Shown here piece by piece: positions 52,965 through 64,000 of a DNA stretch of 64,000 nt. The stretch lies in NCBI GenBank assembly GCA_964035545.1, contig OZ037765.1, positions 17,230,698 through 17,294,697 of the forward strand. The letters are read 5' to 3'. The notes under the pieces are model-generated. The model saw only the letters and a program-made list of their open reading frames with translations, made no database searches and had not been told where the DNA came from. The stretch comes from Bugula neritina. Taxonomy: Eukaryota > Bryozoa > Gymnolaemata > Cheilostomatida > Bugulidae. Numbering within the stretch: the first letter of the stretch is position 1; each line of letters opens with the position of its first letter. The position numbers were made by a program, and so were the translations under genes.

Positions 52965-55900
52965 CTAACCCCCACTGTCTAATGGATCCATTTTTCGTCT
53001 CTTGGCTCTTCCATTAGGCCGAGATTCGCTGGTTGGTTCTTTAGCTGACTTGGGTAGAGGCAGCTCAGAGCCCTGGCTAGGTGCTGGAGAATTACCGAAG
53101 TAAGGCATTTTCAGAGCCTGGAACGCAAGTATTTCATCAACTTAAAACTTACACATGCATATACCAAGTGCAACAAATTATGCTACAAAATATACTAATG
53201 GTGGAGAGTGAGGCACAAAATAATTTTTGGATTGCAGTAAATGTACAGACTGATTGAATTATAGGATTAAAGGAAGCCAAACAAGCAGTAGAGACTAGTT
53301 GGGGGAACATTCTTCGTTTAGATTACCAGGTGAAAAATTCAAACAAGTCTCATATTTCCAAATACAACGACTAGTTTCTTCTAGGTAATCCACTAATAAG
53401 GCTCTCCAAGAGCCTAGCTGTCATTACTTATTCAGCATAAGTTAAAAGAATAATCAATTTGCATTTATATAAGTTACAGCAAATGGTTAAAAGTTGCTAA
53501 ATTAGTTTTCTGTTTGTAATAAATTAATACTGCCATTTATTACGACAAACACACCAAGCAAAGTACTTCCAATTCCGGCAAATAAAAAATGACGGCAAAT
53601 GATCTAGAAACTGTATCAGTGGAAAGACCGACCCTAAGGTGAGAGCCAGTGGTAATTAGCTACGTTGGAAGGTGGGGGTGTAATTGTTTGAGGGAAGGAT
53701 GCAAGAGAATGATTGCATGTTAGTCATGAGGGCCTTAATCTAGACTAAGATGAAGGTTTATAATTAATTTAGAAGGTTAGGAACTGCTCTTGTTACAACT
53801 ATTTGCTGGAAGCTAGAGTTCTTGAACCCAACAGGCATTTACCAATAACCATTAAATGGCCAATACTAGAAAATTAAATACTAAATTATTTTACAAACCG
53901 AACTTAAATGATAAATAGAACAATCTAATTTGTAATGAGACCCACATAAATTCTGACTTGCTTTTCCCCTTCTCAACAGTGTAACATTTTAGAAGACTTT
54001 GGTTGTGGAAAATTATTAAAAATTTATAAACACTAAATAAAACTAGCAACTGTTCAAAATTATAGTGAGGAGGAAACTTTCGCATAATATTGATTATGCC
54101 AGACCTAATAAGTAAATAATAAATACGAGGCAGGCACACCACCTGAGTAGCAGAGCATCTACGTAGAGGGTCCAGCTGCATCATGGAGTTTAGCAGTGCT
54201 ATCAGATCATATCCAGCAGCTGAAAATATTTGGTCTAATGGAGTAGCTTGGATAGGCTTAAATTCCAAATAGTCTGGCAGTTCTTTTACATTCTGAAAAA
54301 TGAATAAAGATATTCCAATTGCCATCAATTAGCTGAGCGTTGGGCAGTCTGCCTGCTATCAACAACTAATAAATTATAAACAATTCTATAATAATTTAAA
54401 AATTATAACACTGAGGAATGTTGACATGATAGAAGGTGTCAGTCACGTCTTGTATTCAGCATCAAGTTTAGTTTGTAATAAACAACTCTGCCCAGCTTCC
54501 CTTTGCCATCAGTGCAAATATTCTCAAAGCCCACAAGTTTTGCAAAATTTCAATATGCCAAAGAAATCAATTTTGCCAGCACTTGACAAAATATCGGAAT
54601 TATAATACTATTTTGGTCACATTTTACTGTCAAAATACTACTGATGGATTAAAAATAATATGACAATTTTGGTATCGTTAATTTACATGGCAACATATTA
54701 AAACTGCATTCAATAGTATTTGCTGTTATTGACAATTATTACCAATAATCATTCCCAAAGTTTGTGAGTAAAAACCTTCTGCAATATGCTTGCTTGCTGT
54801 GAATATAGAACTGAGTCTACCATTTCACATTTTTGGTTTAAGTTTCATTCATTTTCTTAAAATTCTAAAAAGTTTTTTTAATCTAATACGGTTGATTATT
54901 CAGCAACAATAATTTTTCACAGCTTATGCACTTTTTAGTTTTAAATTTATATGGCAGATAATAACCATACATCTTCAAACTAAAATTATTGGGATGTATA
55001 GTTTAAAAACAGTATAAAGTCATATACTTCGATTATGATTGCTAGATGCTGATGCGTGACAAAAATATTGAATCTATTAGTTTCAGCAATAGCAAATTTA
55101 AAAACAACATATTCTGAAAAGCTATTGAAAATATTTTCAATAGCTTTTTAGCACTAAATATCCATTCATGTGACATGGATGGGCATTTACTGCACTTCCG
55201 GGGCTTTTTACCATCCACACAATAAATTATAACACATCCACAGCTATCCAACATTCAAGACTCATTATTTGTAACTAAAAACTTGGCCGGACTTTGCTAT
55301 TATATTGGTTTATTTATTAAACTGAAAAAATAGGGCTTTGATTGTTTTTACAAAATGTAGTAAGGGGCAATATTAAAAGCATGTGTTTATATATATGTTT
55401 ATATTAGTGGATGTTCATGAAACTATAGAGATCTGTGTGAAATGTAACATTCATAGGGAAAATATCTGTGGTATGTGACACTTTAACTGTACTCGGTTGT
55501 CAGACACTGGTGCGGTTATACAGGAATACCAATGCTACTAAATAATATATCAATTATTATTACAGGTAATATACTAAGGTGGTTTTAGGAGAGAATCTAT
55601 AATAACTACAGCACGTAGAATAACCTAGCAGCTAATCTACACTTGCACAAGTCAACATGGTCAACAATTACTGAATTAGTAAGGCACCTGTGATGCACTT
55701 CCTCTAGCAAATCCATCATGTTTGCTTGAATTACAACACCCGTTAAAACCAAACCAATTGATATTCCGTGAAGATTTGAGGATCTAGCATTTAGTTTGGT
55801 AGAAAAGGGTGGTGTGAAGTATCATCAAACTGTATGACTTGATGTGTACGATAGTTACTACTGCCATAATCGGATGACATACAGTATGGCAAAATTGGTA

Positions 55901-58900
55901 CAAAATTATACACTTAATTATTTTCCAGCTCTACTAATTACACTATAGCCATTACCCGACTACATTAATCAAATTTGCACACACTAGTATACAGTGTTTT
56001 TTACCTAAAGGTTTCTTAAAGCCCTGTCATATAGAAATTATTGATGATAAAATTGTATAACAATAAAACTACAATAAAAATAATGCAATATTATAGTGGA
56101 GTTTTTCATGGCTTCAACGTTCCAAAAATAGTGATATAAGCAAATAATGATAATAAAAAGTCCCTAATAAATATTCAACTCTTTCTAATGGAAGACAGTA
56201 GCTGTTGAATGCATGCAGTTAGTATAAAATTAAATATGTGGAGTAGGTGTAATCACAAGATAAGCCATCTTTATCCTTGCTCTGACATGTTAAGAGATGT
56301 CGTTGAAATTCATCAGCTCTTCACGTGTCAGCTAAATACAAAGAATTTCCCATCCATTTTGCAGTCATGGTGAGTCTAGTTAACTTAGGTTTTGTGTATA
56401 CACCCCTTGCTGTTAGGTGTATTAGTCTACGGCTAATGATTTTTATGCCCGCCACTTCAGAGACCAAAATCTCTCATCTCCAGTGGCAGCTGACAGAAGT
56501 ATGCTAAGTGACACTGAGGTAGAGTTTGTTATAAGTAAACATCTTTAAGTGTGAGTCACCAAAATGGTTGATTTCTCGAAATAATTTTATCAGCCACCTT
56601 AATTTTATAGCCATAAATACTATGGAAAGAGAAAATTATATAATTTTGCATTTTGTAGCAAACACTAAAATAAGTGAAAAAGGTTAATATCTAATGTCAG
56701 CTTATATCCTTATTTTCAAACTTCGAAAAAAAACATTAACCATGGCAAAACCATAGACGTGGTGCAATAAAGCTGAAGTGTTTTGCTCCTTGCTTTTTAA
56801 TATCAAATAAATATTGTTTGAATTTTAAGGACAAGTTAATTTTTAAGGACAGTGTCGTGATTATAACTCTCCATCCTTAAAATATTGAAAATAAAAAATA
56901 AGTAACAAACGTAGTTTAAATAAAACCTGACATATTTTGCAATAAAACCATCACTTTGGCACTTGCTTCCACAAGCAAGTACCAACCTGGCTCATGGTCC
57001 AACTAAATCACTTGGTGAGAAAGTGTCTGTGTACAGTCATTATATAGATTGTAGTCCATATAGTGATCCTGTCCCAAATAAACATTTCATTTCAAATGTA
57101 GAGCTACGGCTTATAAAAAGTAATATTATGAGTTTAGTAATAGTGTTAGCACCTACAGGCCATGTCTGTTCAGTGGGGGTACCGAGGGCACTGAATATCG
57201 TACTCAGCTGTTCAATATCCGTCTCTCCTGGCAAGAAGGGATTCCTCAACAGTAACTCAGCAAGAATACAGCCACATGCCCATATGTCTACACCAGTGCC
57301 ATAAATTCTTGCACCATATAATAGCTCAGGGGCCCTAAAATAATATGATGATATATTTAAGTGCAATGAGATTCTAGATAAACTATCATCGCATAATATA
57401 CATACGGAAATAGCATGTTGACAGAATAAAAACCATGTCTGTAGAGCGGTTGTAGCATCGTGAGGGTATAGAAGTGATATTATGCCACCTGGGAGTAACG
57501 TTGTAGTGGTATAGAATTATTACTGCTGCCGTGTCGATATTTTATGGTAGCTGTATAGGTAAATATTTCGCCCAAGTGGTGAAGTCAACCAACGATCACC
57601 TTAACCATTTAAACTTCATATAAATTGAGTAAATTTTAAAATTAACTATAGCTTTTGCAATTTTATAAATTATTTCACTTTATACAGTTTTGGCAAGGAA
57701 TGTTAATAAATAAAGCAATCCAAAATTGAAAATTTATAATTAAAATTATTCGTATCAATTACTGTCTATAAAATTGTTGGATGAGTTTACATTTTTTCCT
57801 AGCTATAGATTGTTTAATGTACAAACATATCATATATTTAATAAAATTCAGTCATGCTGGCATTAATTGAGAAGTTAAATTTTTTAATACATAATTATTA
57901 TCTCAAGGAATTACTTCCGGCATAATGCAGCACACATTGAAAAACATTTGTTATGACATTAGAATTTAAACTTGTTATGAGGATCAATCCATCTACATCT
58001 ACAGAAAAGTTATATGAGCATTATTAAGTTAATCAAAGTAGTAGTACAGAAAGTCAGTAATCTTTGACAGAGGTATTACTACAAACATATACAGCAAAAC
58101 AAAAACTGAAATGGATAACATGTGAATGGGACAATTATAGCAACCAGTAGTTGAACTCTTTTCCGCCCAAAAACAGATATGGCAATTTTTCTGAATTTAG
58201 AATAAAATATTGCAGTTCATAAAAAGTTTATAATGTATGCAAGTGCCGCTTTGTTCAGAATAGCTGTGGAAATAGAAATTTACAAAACTATATAATAGTT
58301 TTACGTGTGAAAAAAAATTGTGAAATGCAAACTAAAATTAAAAGTAAAGTTAAGTTGGAAATCACCCAAATACAATTTTGTGATCCTAAACGAATTTGAA
58401 TGAAACATTGCTACTTGAAAATAAAACTTGGTGATTTTTTAAATAAGAATAAATGCAATTTTACAATTGGATTGCATCAGTTAAGTCATATTAGTGAACG
58501 CAAAGATATTATTAATAAAACTTAAAATGATGATAAATTAGTAAAATTGGACACAAATGTAGATAATAATCACCACAAAATTAAAATCTCAATTCTTTAA
58601 ATACAAGTAAGTAAAAATTTGAAGTCCTAATGATTGATTTACGGTTTGCTAATATGTGATTATGCAACTACCAATCACTAAAAGCTGGTAGTATCCAGAC
58701 ATTTTTACTTGTTGACACATTAAAAATAATTCTCGTGTCACCCCAGCTTTGACGTCTCATGATTTAGTGTTGATTAAAAGAACCGCTATTATTTAATTGT
58801 TAATAAATTAATATATAATCAATCTTATTTTGCTCAAAATTTTATGCATACGATTTAGAATTTATATTATATCATTTGACATATTTTGAAAGCTTCTGAA

Positions 58901-61900
58901 CGTCACAACCACGCATGTTTAAATTTATATACTAATAAAAATCGAATCATTAAAATCGGTAGGCCTGATATGATATTCCATGTTTCCAACACTGCACTGG
59001 TGTTAATAAAAATGATATTTTATATTATAGTATGGAAAACAATGTCTTTGTTAGTTAACCAAATAAATGAGTCAAAAATAGCCAACTGTACGCCTATCCT
59101 CTTGAGTGACTAAAATGCACCATTCCTACAAACATCCTACCAAACAGGATACTTCACTTAAATTTTAATGACTTTAAAACCAAATCTGATTAGTTTTTAT
59201 CACTTATACTTTGCAAAAAAACACAGTATAGCCCAAATAAAAGATATATTGAGTTAATGCTGAAGTACCTTTTAGTTCATGCGCTACAAATAAATTTGAT
59301 TGATTTGAACAGTTTACATAAAAAACTTTTGGAGAATTACTTAGAACCTTGTAATTTGTAAATAGGAAAGCTTGAAGTTTACGAAGTCAGACTAACTTTA
59401 TAGAGTAAGAACAAATGGTAGAGATGTGATTACATATTACTACTGATAGATTACACTGAAGGGTGGGGACCAAACAGCTTACATGATTTGATACGTGTTG
59501 TCTTCCAAGTAATGCGACCTGTCAGTGCATTCCATTTAATTAACTGAAATCTGACAGACATAATTGAAACATTTTAATTGAATTAGCTTCTTGGGAATAA
59601 TTAACTAATACAGGGAAAATATTACCATTCAACCACCAACAATAAACATATATACAGCCAAAAGTTTGGCCAATTTTGGAGAAAAAAGTCATTCACAATA
59701 GTAAAGAAGCTGTGATAATACTTGTCCATGCACATTGGCTGGCTAGTATGAACCCAAGCACCATTTACAAATCTCACCACTTTATACTTCTAGAGGCTCA
59801 ACACAAACTTTAGGCCTCGCAAAACATGCAATCCTAAGTTTTCGATTTGAGACATGACAAAACCATGCTGATACCATACTGATACTATAATGATATCATA
59901 CTGATACTATACTGATACCATACTGATACTATGCTGATACCATGCTGATACCATGCTGATACCGTGCCGATACCATACTGATGCTATACTGATACTATGC
60001 TAATACTATACTGATATTATACTGATACCATGCTAATACTATACTGATACCATGCTAATACCATGCTGATACCATACCGATACCGTGCTAATAATATACT
60101 GATACTATGCTGATACCATACCAACACTATACTAATACTATGCTGATAATATACTGATACTGTACTGATACTGTACTGATACTATGCTGATACCATGCTG
60201 ATATCATGCAGATACTGATGCATTTCTTTACATGTTGACATTGAATTTCATAATTCTGAACATTTTTGAACTGTTTCTTTTGAACACACAGAAGTCTGGT
60301 GCACCAGCTATCATCCTGTGTGTGTTTTCTGCTGGACTTTCTTACAATTATTCACTTAGCAAGCAGTTTTCTGGCCAAACCAAACATACAATTCTAATAT
60401 AAAAAGGCAATCACCAAGAATTCAGGTTTGATTCACATACAATATCCTATTTTTATATGCCATTACAAAGATTTGGCAACATTTTGCGTTGTTATCATAG
60501 ATGATATAGCCTTACTTGAAAACCCCTAATCATAAATCTGCTGATAAAATATTGTCTAAACTTTTAGTTTTGGTTAAATGCACACTTATTCTGAGCTTAA
60601 CCCCTCCCTCGGTGAACTAATAGACAACTACATATATCTATAGTCAATGTTTTAGCAATATAAGCAATAAACACCTTTTGTTTGACCGTGAGATAAAATA
60701 TTTCAGTGTACATTTACAACGAATACTATATTAAGTCTAATAGAGTCATTCAAACTTTAACAAGTGTTTGCCTACATGATTCTGTAGTTTCTACTTATAG
60801 CTTAAGACAACACAGCTATTGCTGACTCATTTAGTAAATAACTTCTATATAGAAATTCTGTATACAAATTTGACTCATGAAAATTTTGAATGATTCATCT
60901 AGTCTAAATTAAAACCATATTTTTATTGATATTGTAATTCATAGTTATATTTTTATATTTCTAACTACTTAAATTAGTAAAAGTTAGTAACATTGATTTA
61001 CTGCTGAAATTAAAAGAAACAATAAGACTACTGGCTACTGCTACTATACTATTGCGATTACTTTCTACTAACTTATACCTTACTTTTACTACAACTACAT
61101 ACCACTGTTCTCACCACTGCTACTGTTACTACTACTACTTTACTACTTCTACTAACACCACCACTACTGTCACTACTGCTACTGTCACTACTGCTACTGT
61201 TACTACTACTGTTACTGTTACTACTACTACTACTACTAATACTAAATTTAGAGCTTCTGCTACTACCACTACTAATATAAAATCTTGTTACTAGCTCCCT
61301 GATATACTTACTAACCTGTACCATCTAGTTACCACTTGATGAGTGTACTGTCTTCCAGGTGAACCATAAAACTTTGCTAAACCAAAATCACCAAGCTTGA
61401 GCGTTCCACTTTTATTGATTAAAAGATTGTTGGGCTTCAGATCCTGTTACAAAAGTATCAGGCATGCAGTGAAGGTATTAACGAATAAATCTAAAAATTC
61501 AATATAAAATAGAGTGCTCCCGTATCTCACGTTCACATTCTCAAGAAATTCTATAGGTCACTAGAAGGGCTTGGACCCCCCCCCGTTTTGTGGCTTCTGT
61601 ATATGTATATATAGACAAAATGGCCAAATTTGACAGAGAGGGGGTCCCATGAGTTAAATCTGGTATTCTACTATGTCTCGAATTGAGGTTTTTGGACCCA
61701 TAGTTCTGTGAGATCGGGAGGAAGCACTGTATTAATTTAAGTTTAGCTTCAGACAATTGCTTGGATAGTGATCAACAATGACAAAAGCATATTTTGAACT
61801 TCATTAACCTATTAAATAAATCACTGGCAGTTCGGCATGAAACATATCTGCTCTGAAATGAGAAAAAAGGTGAAAACTGAAAGGTACTAGTTATATGTAC

Positions 61901-63997
61901 TAATGCTTGTACCAAAATGACACACTAACAGCTGTTATTACAACTTTTTGCCAATGCCTGTGATTTCCTAGAATAAATAACACAAGTGACAGGAAATAGT
62001 GTTTACTAAAACAATTTAGCACGGCTATCAAAATTAACCCAAATCAAGGTGAAACCATTAACACTAGCTGTTCAGTAAGTCTCAGTAGACTCTAATAGTT
62101 ACCATGTCCAGAATATTGAATTATTCACATTTCAAGTTACTGTGTAACCTTTAAAGAATTGTCTTACCCTGTGAAGAATCCAAGAGTTGTGAAGATATTC
62201 ACAGCCAAGAAGTGTTTGTAAAATGTAAGATTTAATGTTAGCTGGTGTCAATATAATCGATTTATCTCTTATAATAATCTAAAACAATAAAAAAATTAGC
62301 AAAACAACAGCATTGAAAAACAAGGTTTCTAATCAGTTGCAAGTATAAAGATGTGTGAACTACAACTTTTTGATAATAACCAATGTGTAACATCTTGGAT
62401 GTTTGCAGCTGTCAAACTTTAGATAATAAAAAAATTCACTATCAATGAGCTGCTTACTAGAACCGCTAAAGTGCAGTGGCAGAAAAATTTTAATAACCCA
62501 AGCTCTTAGATTTTCCTAATAAATTTTAATTTGGGGAATGGGTCTTTTGCTCCATTTCTAACTTAGAACACAGGCGTTTTTCCATTTCTAAATTACTGTA
62601 CCTACCTCACTAGGATTTTCTTTAATTTATCTAAGACTTGAAAGTTAACTAGAATTGTAACTATTAGTTTGTCTAAAAATTAAGTCTAGGCATTTCTCTG
62701 TGCATTTCCAATTAATAATATAATCAAGAAGTTATTAGACTTCGTGATGATTCAAATTCCATAAAATATCAGAAATGAGTAATTTCATAGTTTAAATAGC
62801 CTTGCATACTTCTTACCAAATGATGCAGAATGTGGCTACCAGAATGGCTTATTGCTTACATTGAAAAGGCAACTCCAATTATTTAGTTTGTAGATGTACA
62901 CAATAATTATAATTATTTTTATTATTGAAATACATTCAGTTGTTCTACTGATTTAATAATTGTAGCTTTAAAGATGAAGAAGTTTTTTTTAAATAAATTA
63001 AAATAAAGGTTTTACTCATGGTTCAAATCTAACAACTAGATAGTAATTGCTATGATATCACTACTTTATCAACTTTACCTCCAGATCTGTGTCCATGAAA
63101 TCCATCACCAGGCTGACATTAGACTTTTGACCAAAAACATTTCTTAGCTAAAAACATAAATTGAAATGTTAATATACAAGCCTGATTTGTATGCAACACT
63201 AATACACACTTTCCCACATGATGACTAACTATACAGTCTACATACTGCAAATGTAATTCAGAACTAAGCAAATATTAGTGAGTCAAAAACATTTACAATG
63301 CTTATAATGCAGGTTTGGGATTTTTTAAAACTAATTCTATAAAAAATTTATCTAACAAAATGATTAGAAGGTGAGTGAGCAGCACTCCCAACAACAACGC
63401 AGAATAATCTGTAGTGCATTATACTATAACAGTGAATGATGCCAGCCTAACAAAACCAATAAACTTTCTTGTTGGCTACCAAACATTTACAATAATTGCT
63501 TCTAATAGACATGTTTGGATAAGTTGAAAACTAAACCTCAAAAAAATATAAAATAATTATTGTTAAATTTTTTAGTTAGTCAAAAAGATATTAATTTTAC
63601 AATTAAGCCTAAGAATTTTACACATATCAATCAGCGTTGTTATCATACTAAGGAAAAAAATGTTTATCTTATGCTACGGTCATAGAAATAATTTTTATTA
63701 TGACTTGGTGTTTGTGAGAGCTAAATGTTTCATTATGTTTACGGGCTAAAACTTGTTTTCAGCATTACAACATAACTTTGGAATTGCCTTCTCTGTATTT
63801 ATGTATTGCATTTCCAACAGCAATAAAAATAAATTTACACACACAATTTGGCTACAATTGTTAGAAAGCCCATTCAATGCTAAAACAAAACATACGCTAA
63901 TGATGTTAGGGTGTTGGAGCTCTTGCAGTAGTTTAATTTCTCTGAGTGCAGTTCTGTTTATCCCATCGGCTGCTTCTGATTGCCTTCCTAACTTGAT
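52965..63997 (-). CDS. CDK7: Cyclin-dependent kinase 7 (CDK7), all but the N-terminal exon(s)
   Basis: Minus-strand exons in order: 63896-63997, 63079-63147, 62168-62278, 61316-61443, 57157-57334, 54143-54292, 52965-53117 (stop at 52967-52965). Phases join. The 5'-most exon begins right at the window edge behind an AG acceptor, so about 42 N-terminal residues (glycine loop, catalytic Lys) lie outside. Visible kinase features: NRTALRE C-helix, ILHRDLKPNN catalytic loop, DFG in LGDFGLA, activation loop [10 protein letters not shown] with the Ser and Thr matching human S164 and T170, then [10 protein letters not shown] and [10 protein letters not shown]. The C-terminal tail ends with a basic patch RAKRRK. 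CDK7 with cyclin H and MAT1 forms CAK, which activates cell-cycle CDKs and, in TFIIH, phosphorylates the RNA polymerase II tail. Intron 4 (57335-61315) carries two repeat arrays. Confidence 0.95.
59863..60217. repeat. 11-bp repeat array in CDK7 intron 4
   Basis: About 32 copies of CATACTGATAC/CATGCTGATAC and diverged forms (CTATACTGATA, CATGCTAATAC). Many point differences between copies suggest an older array than the 14- and 24-bp minisatellites. Confidence 0.9.
61030..61285. repeat. Imperfect (ACT)n trinucleotide tract in CDK7 intron 4
   Basis: Low-complexity ACT/ACC/GCT trinucleotides, with runs of TACTACTAC, end about 30 bp from the donor of the exon at 61316-61443 on the minus strand. 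They generate spurious poly-Ser and poly-Thr ORFs. Confidence 0.85.
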
Positions 63998-64000
63998 CTA

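Noticed and set aside
61052-61324. Poly-Thr and poly-Ser ORFs
   Set aside because: Frames of the (ACT)n tract inside a CDK7 intron.
1-64000. tRNA, rRNA or other structured RNA genes
   Set aside because: No cloverleaf, box A/B or ribosomal segment was recognised by eye. A covariance-model scan would be decisive.

Overview
This is nuclear DNA of an animal. The genes are split into many short exons with GT-AG (occasionally GC-AG) introns of roughly 0.1 to 4 kb, the non-coding DNA is strongly A+T-rich and full of micro- and minisatellites, and every recognised protein is a conserved metazoan family. The intron style, the tandem set of two-pore K+ channels and the sequence divergence point to an invertebrate bilaterian, perhaps a lophotrochozoan. 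The phylum cannot be fixed from the window. I found no viral, bacterial or organellar sequence and no RNA gene.

Layout, left to right. (1) Minus strand, 189-5031: the first three coding exons of a CUX1/CASP orthologue, which continues off the left edge. (2) A short divergent promoter, 5032-5255. (3) Plus strand, 5256-14476: a complete 14-exon NUP88 (nucleoporin 88) gene coding for 678 aa. Its intron 12 uses a GC donor, it may have an extra in-frame cassette exon, and intron 13 carries a probable MITE. (4) Plus strand, 15085-36204: three head-to-tail paralogous K2P potassium-channel genes, here called A, B and C. They share one exon plan, with the first selectivity filter split by a phase-1 intron in each. 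(5) Plus strand, 39682-47276: a secreted cysteine-rich protein with a complete 12-cysteine IGFBP-type domain. A second cysteine-rich reading frame overlaps and follows its last exon. (6) Minus strand, 52965-63997: seven exons of CDK7, lacking only the N-terminal exon or exons beyond the right edge.

The conserved genes are housekeeping functions that are not known to work together: CUX1/CASP (transcription or Golgi), NUP88 (nuclear pore) and CDK7 (CAK/TFIIH kinase). CUX1 and NUP88 share a promoter region. The K2P trio is the lineage-specific part. The channel core is conserved, but the acidic cytoplasmic linker, the C-terminal tail and glycosylation sites differ between copies, which suggests tandem duplication followed by divergence.

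Repeats are concentrated in introns and in the gap after the IGFBP gene. They include an octanucleotide array (27.3-27.8 kb), a heptanucleotide array directly after a K2P-C splice donor, a 1.7-kb minisatellite of 14-bp units with a 210-bp higher-order period in the last K2P-C intron, a 24-bp minisatellite at 52 kb, an 11-bp array in a CDK7 intron, and two near-perfect hairpins. Exon coordinates were read by hand from splice signals, reading phase and recalled family sequence. No alignment program or transcript data was available.
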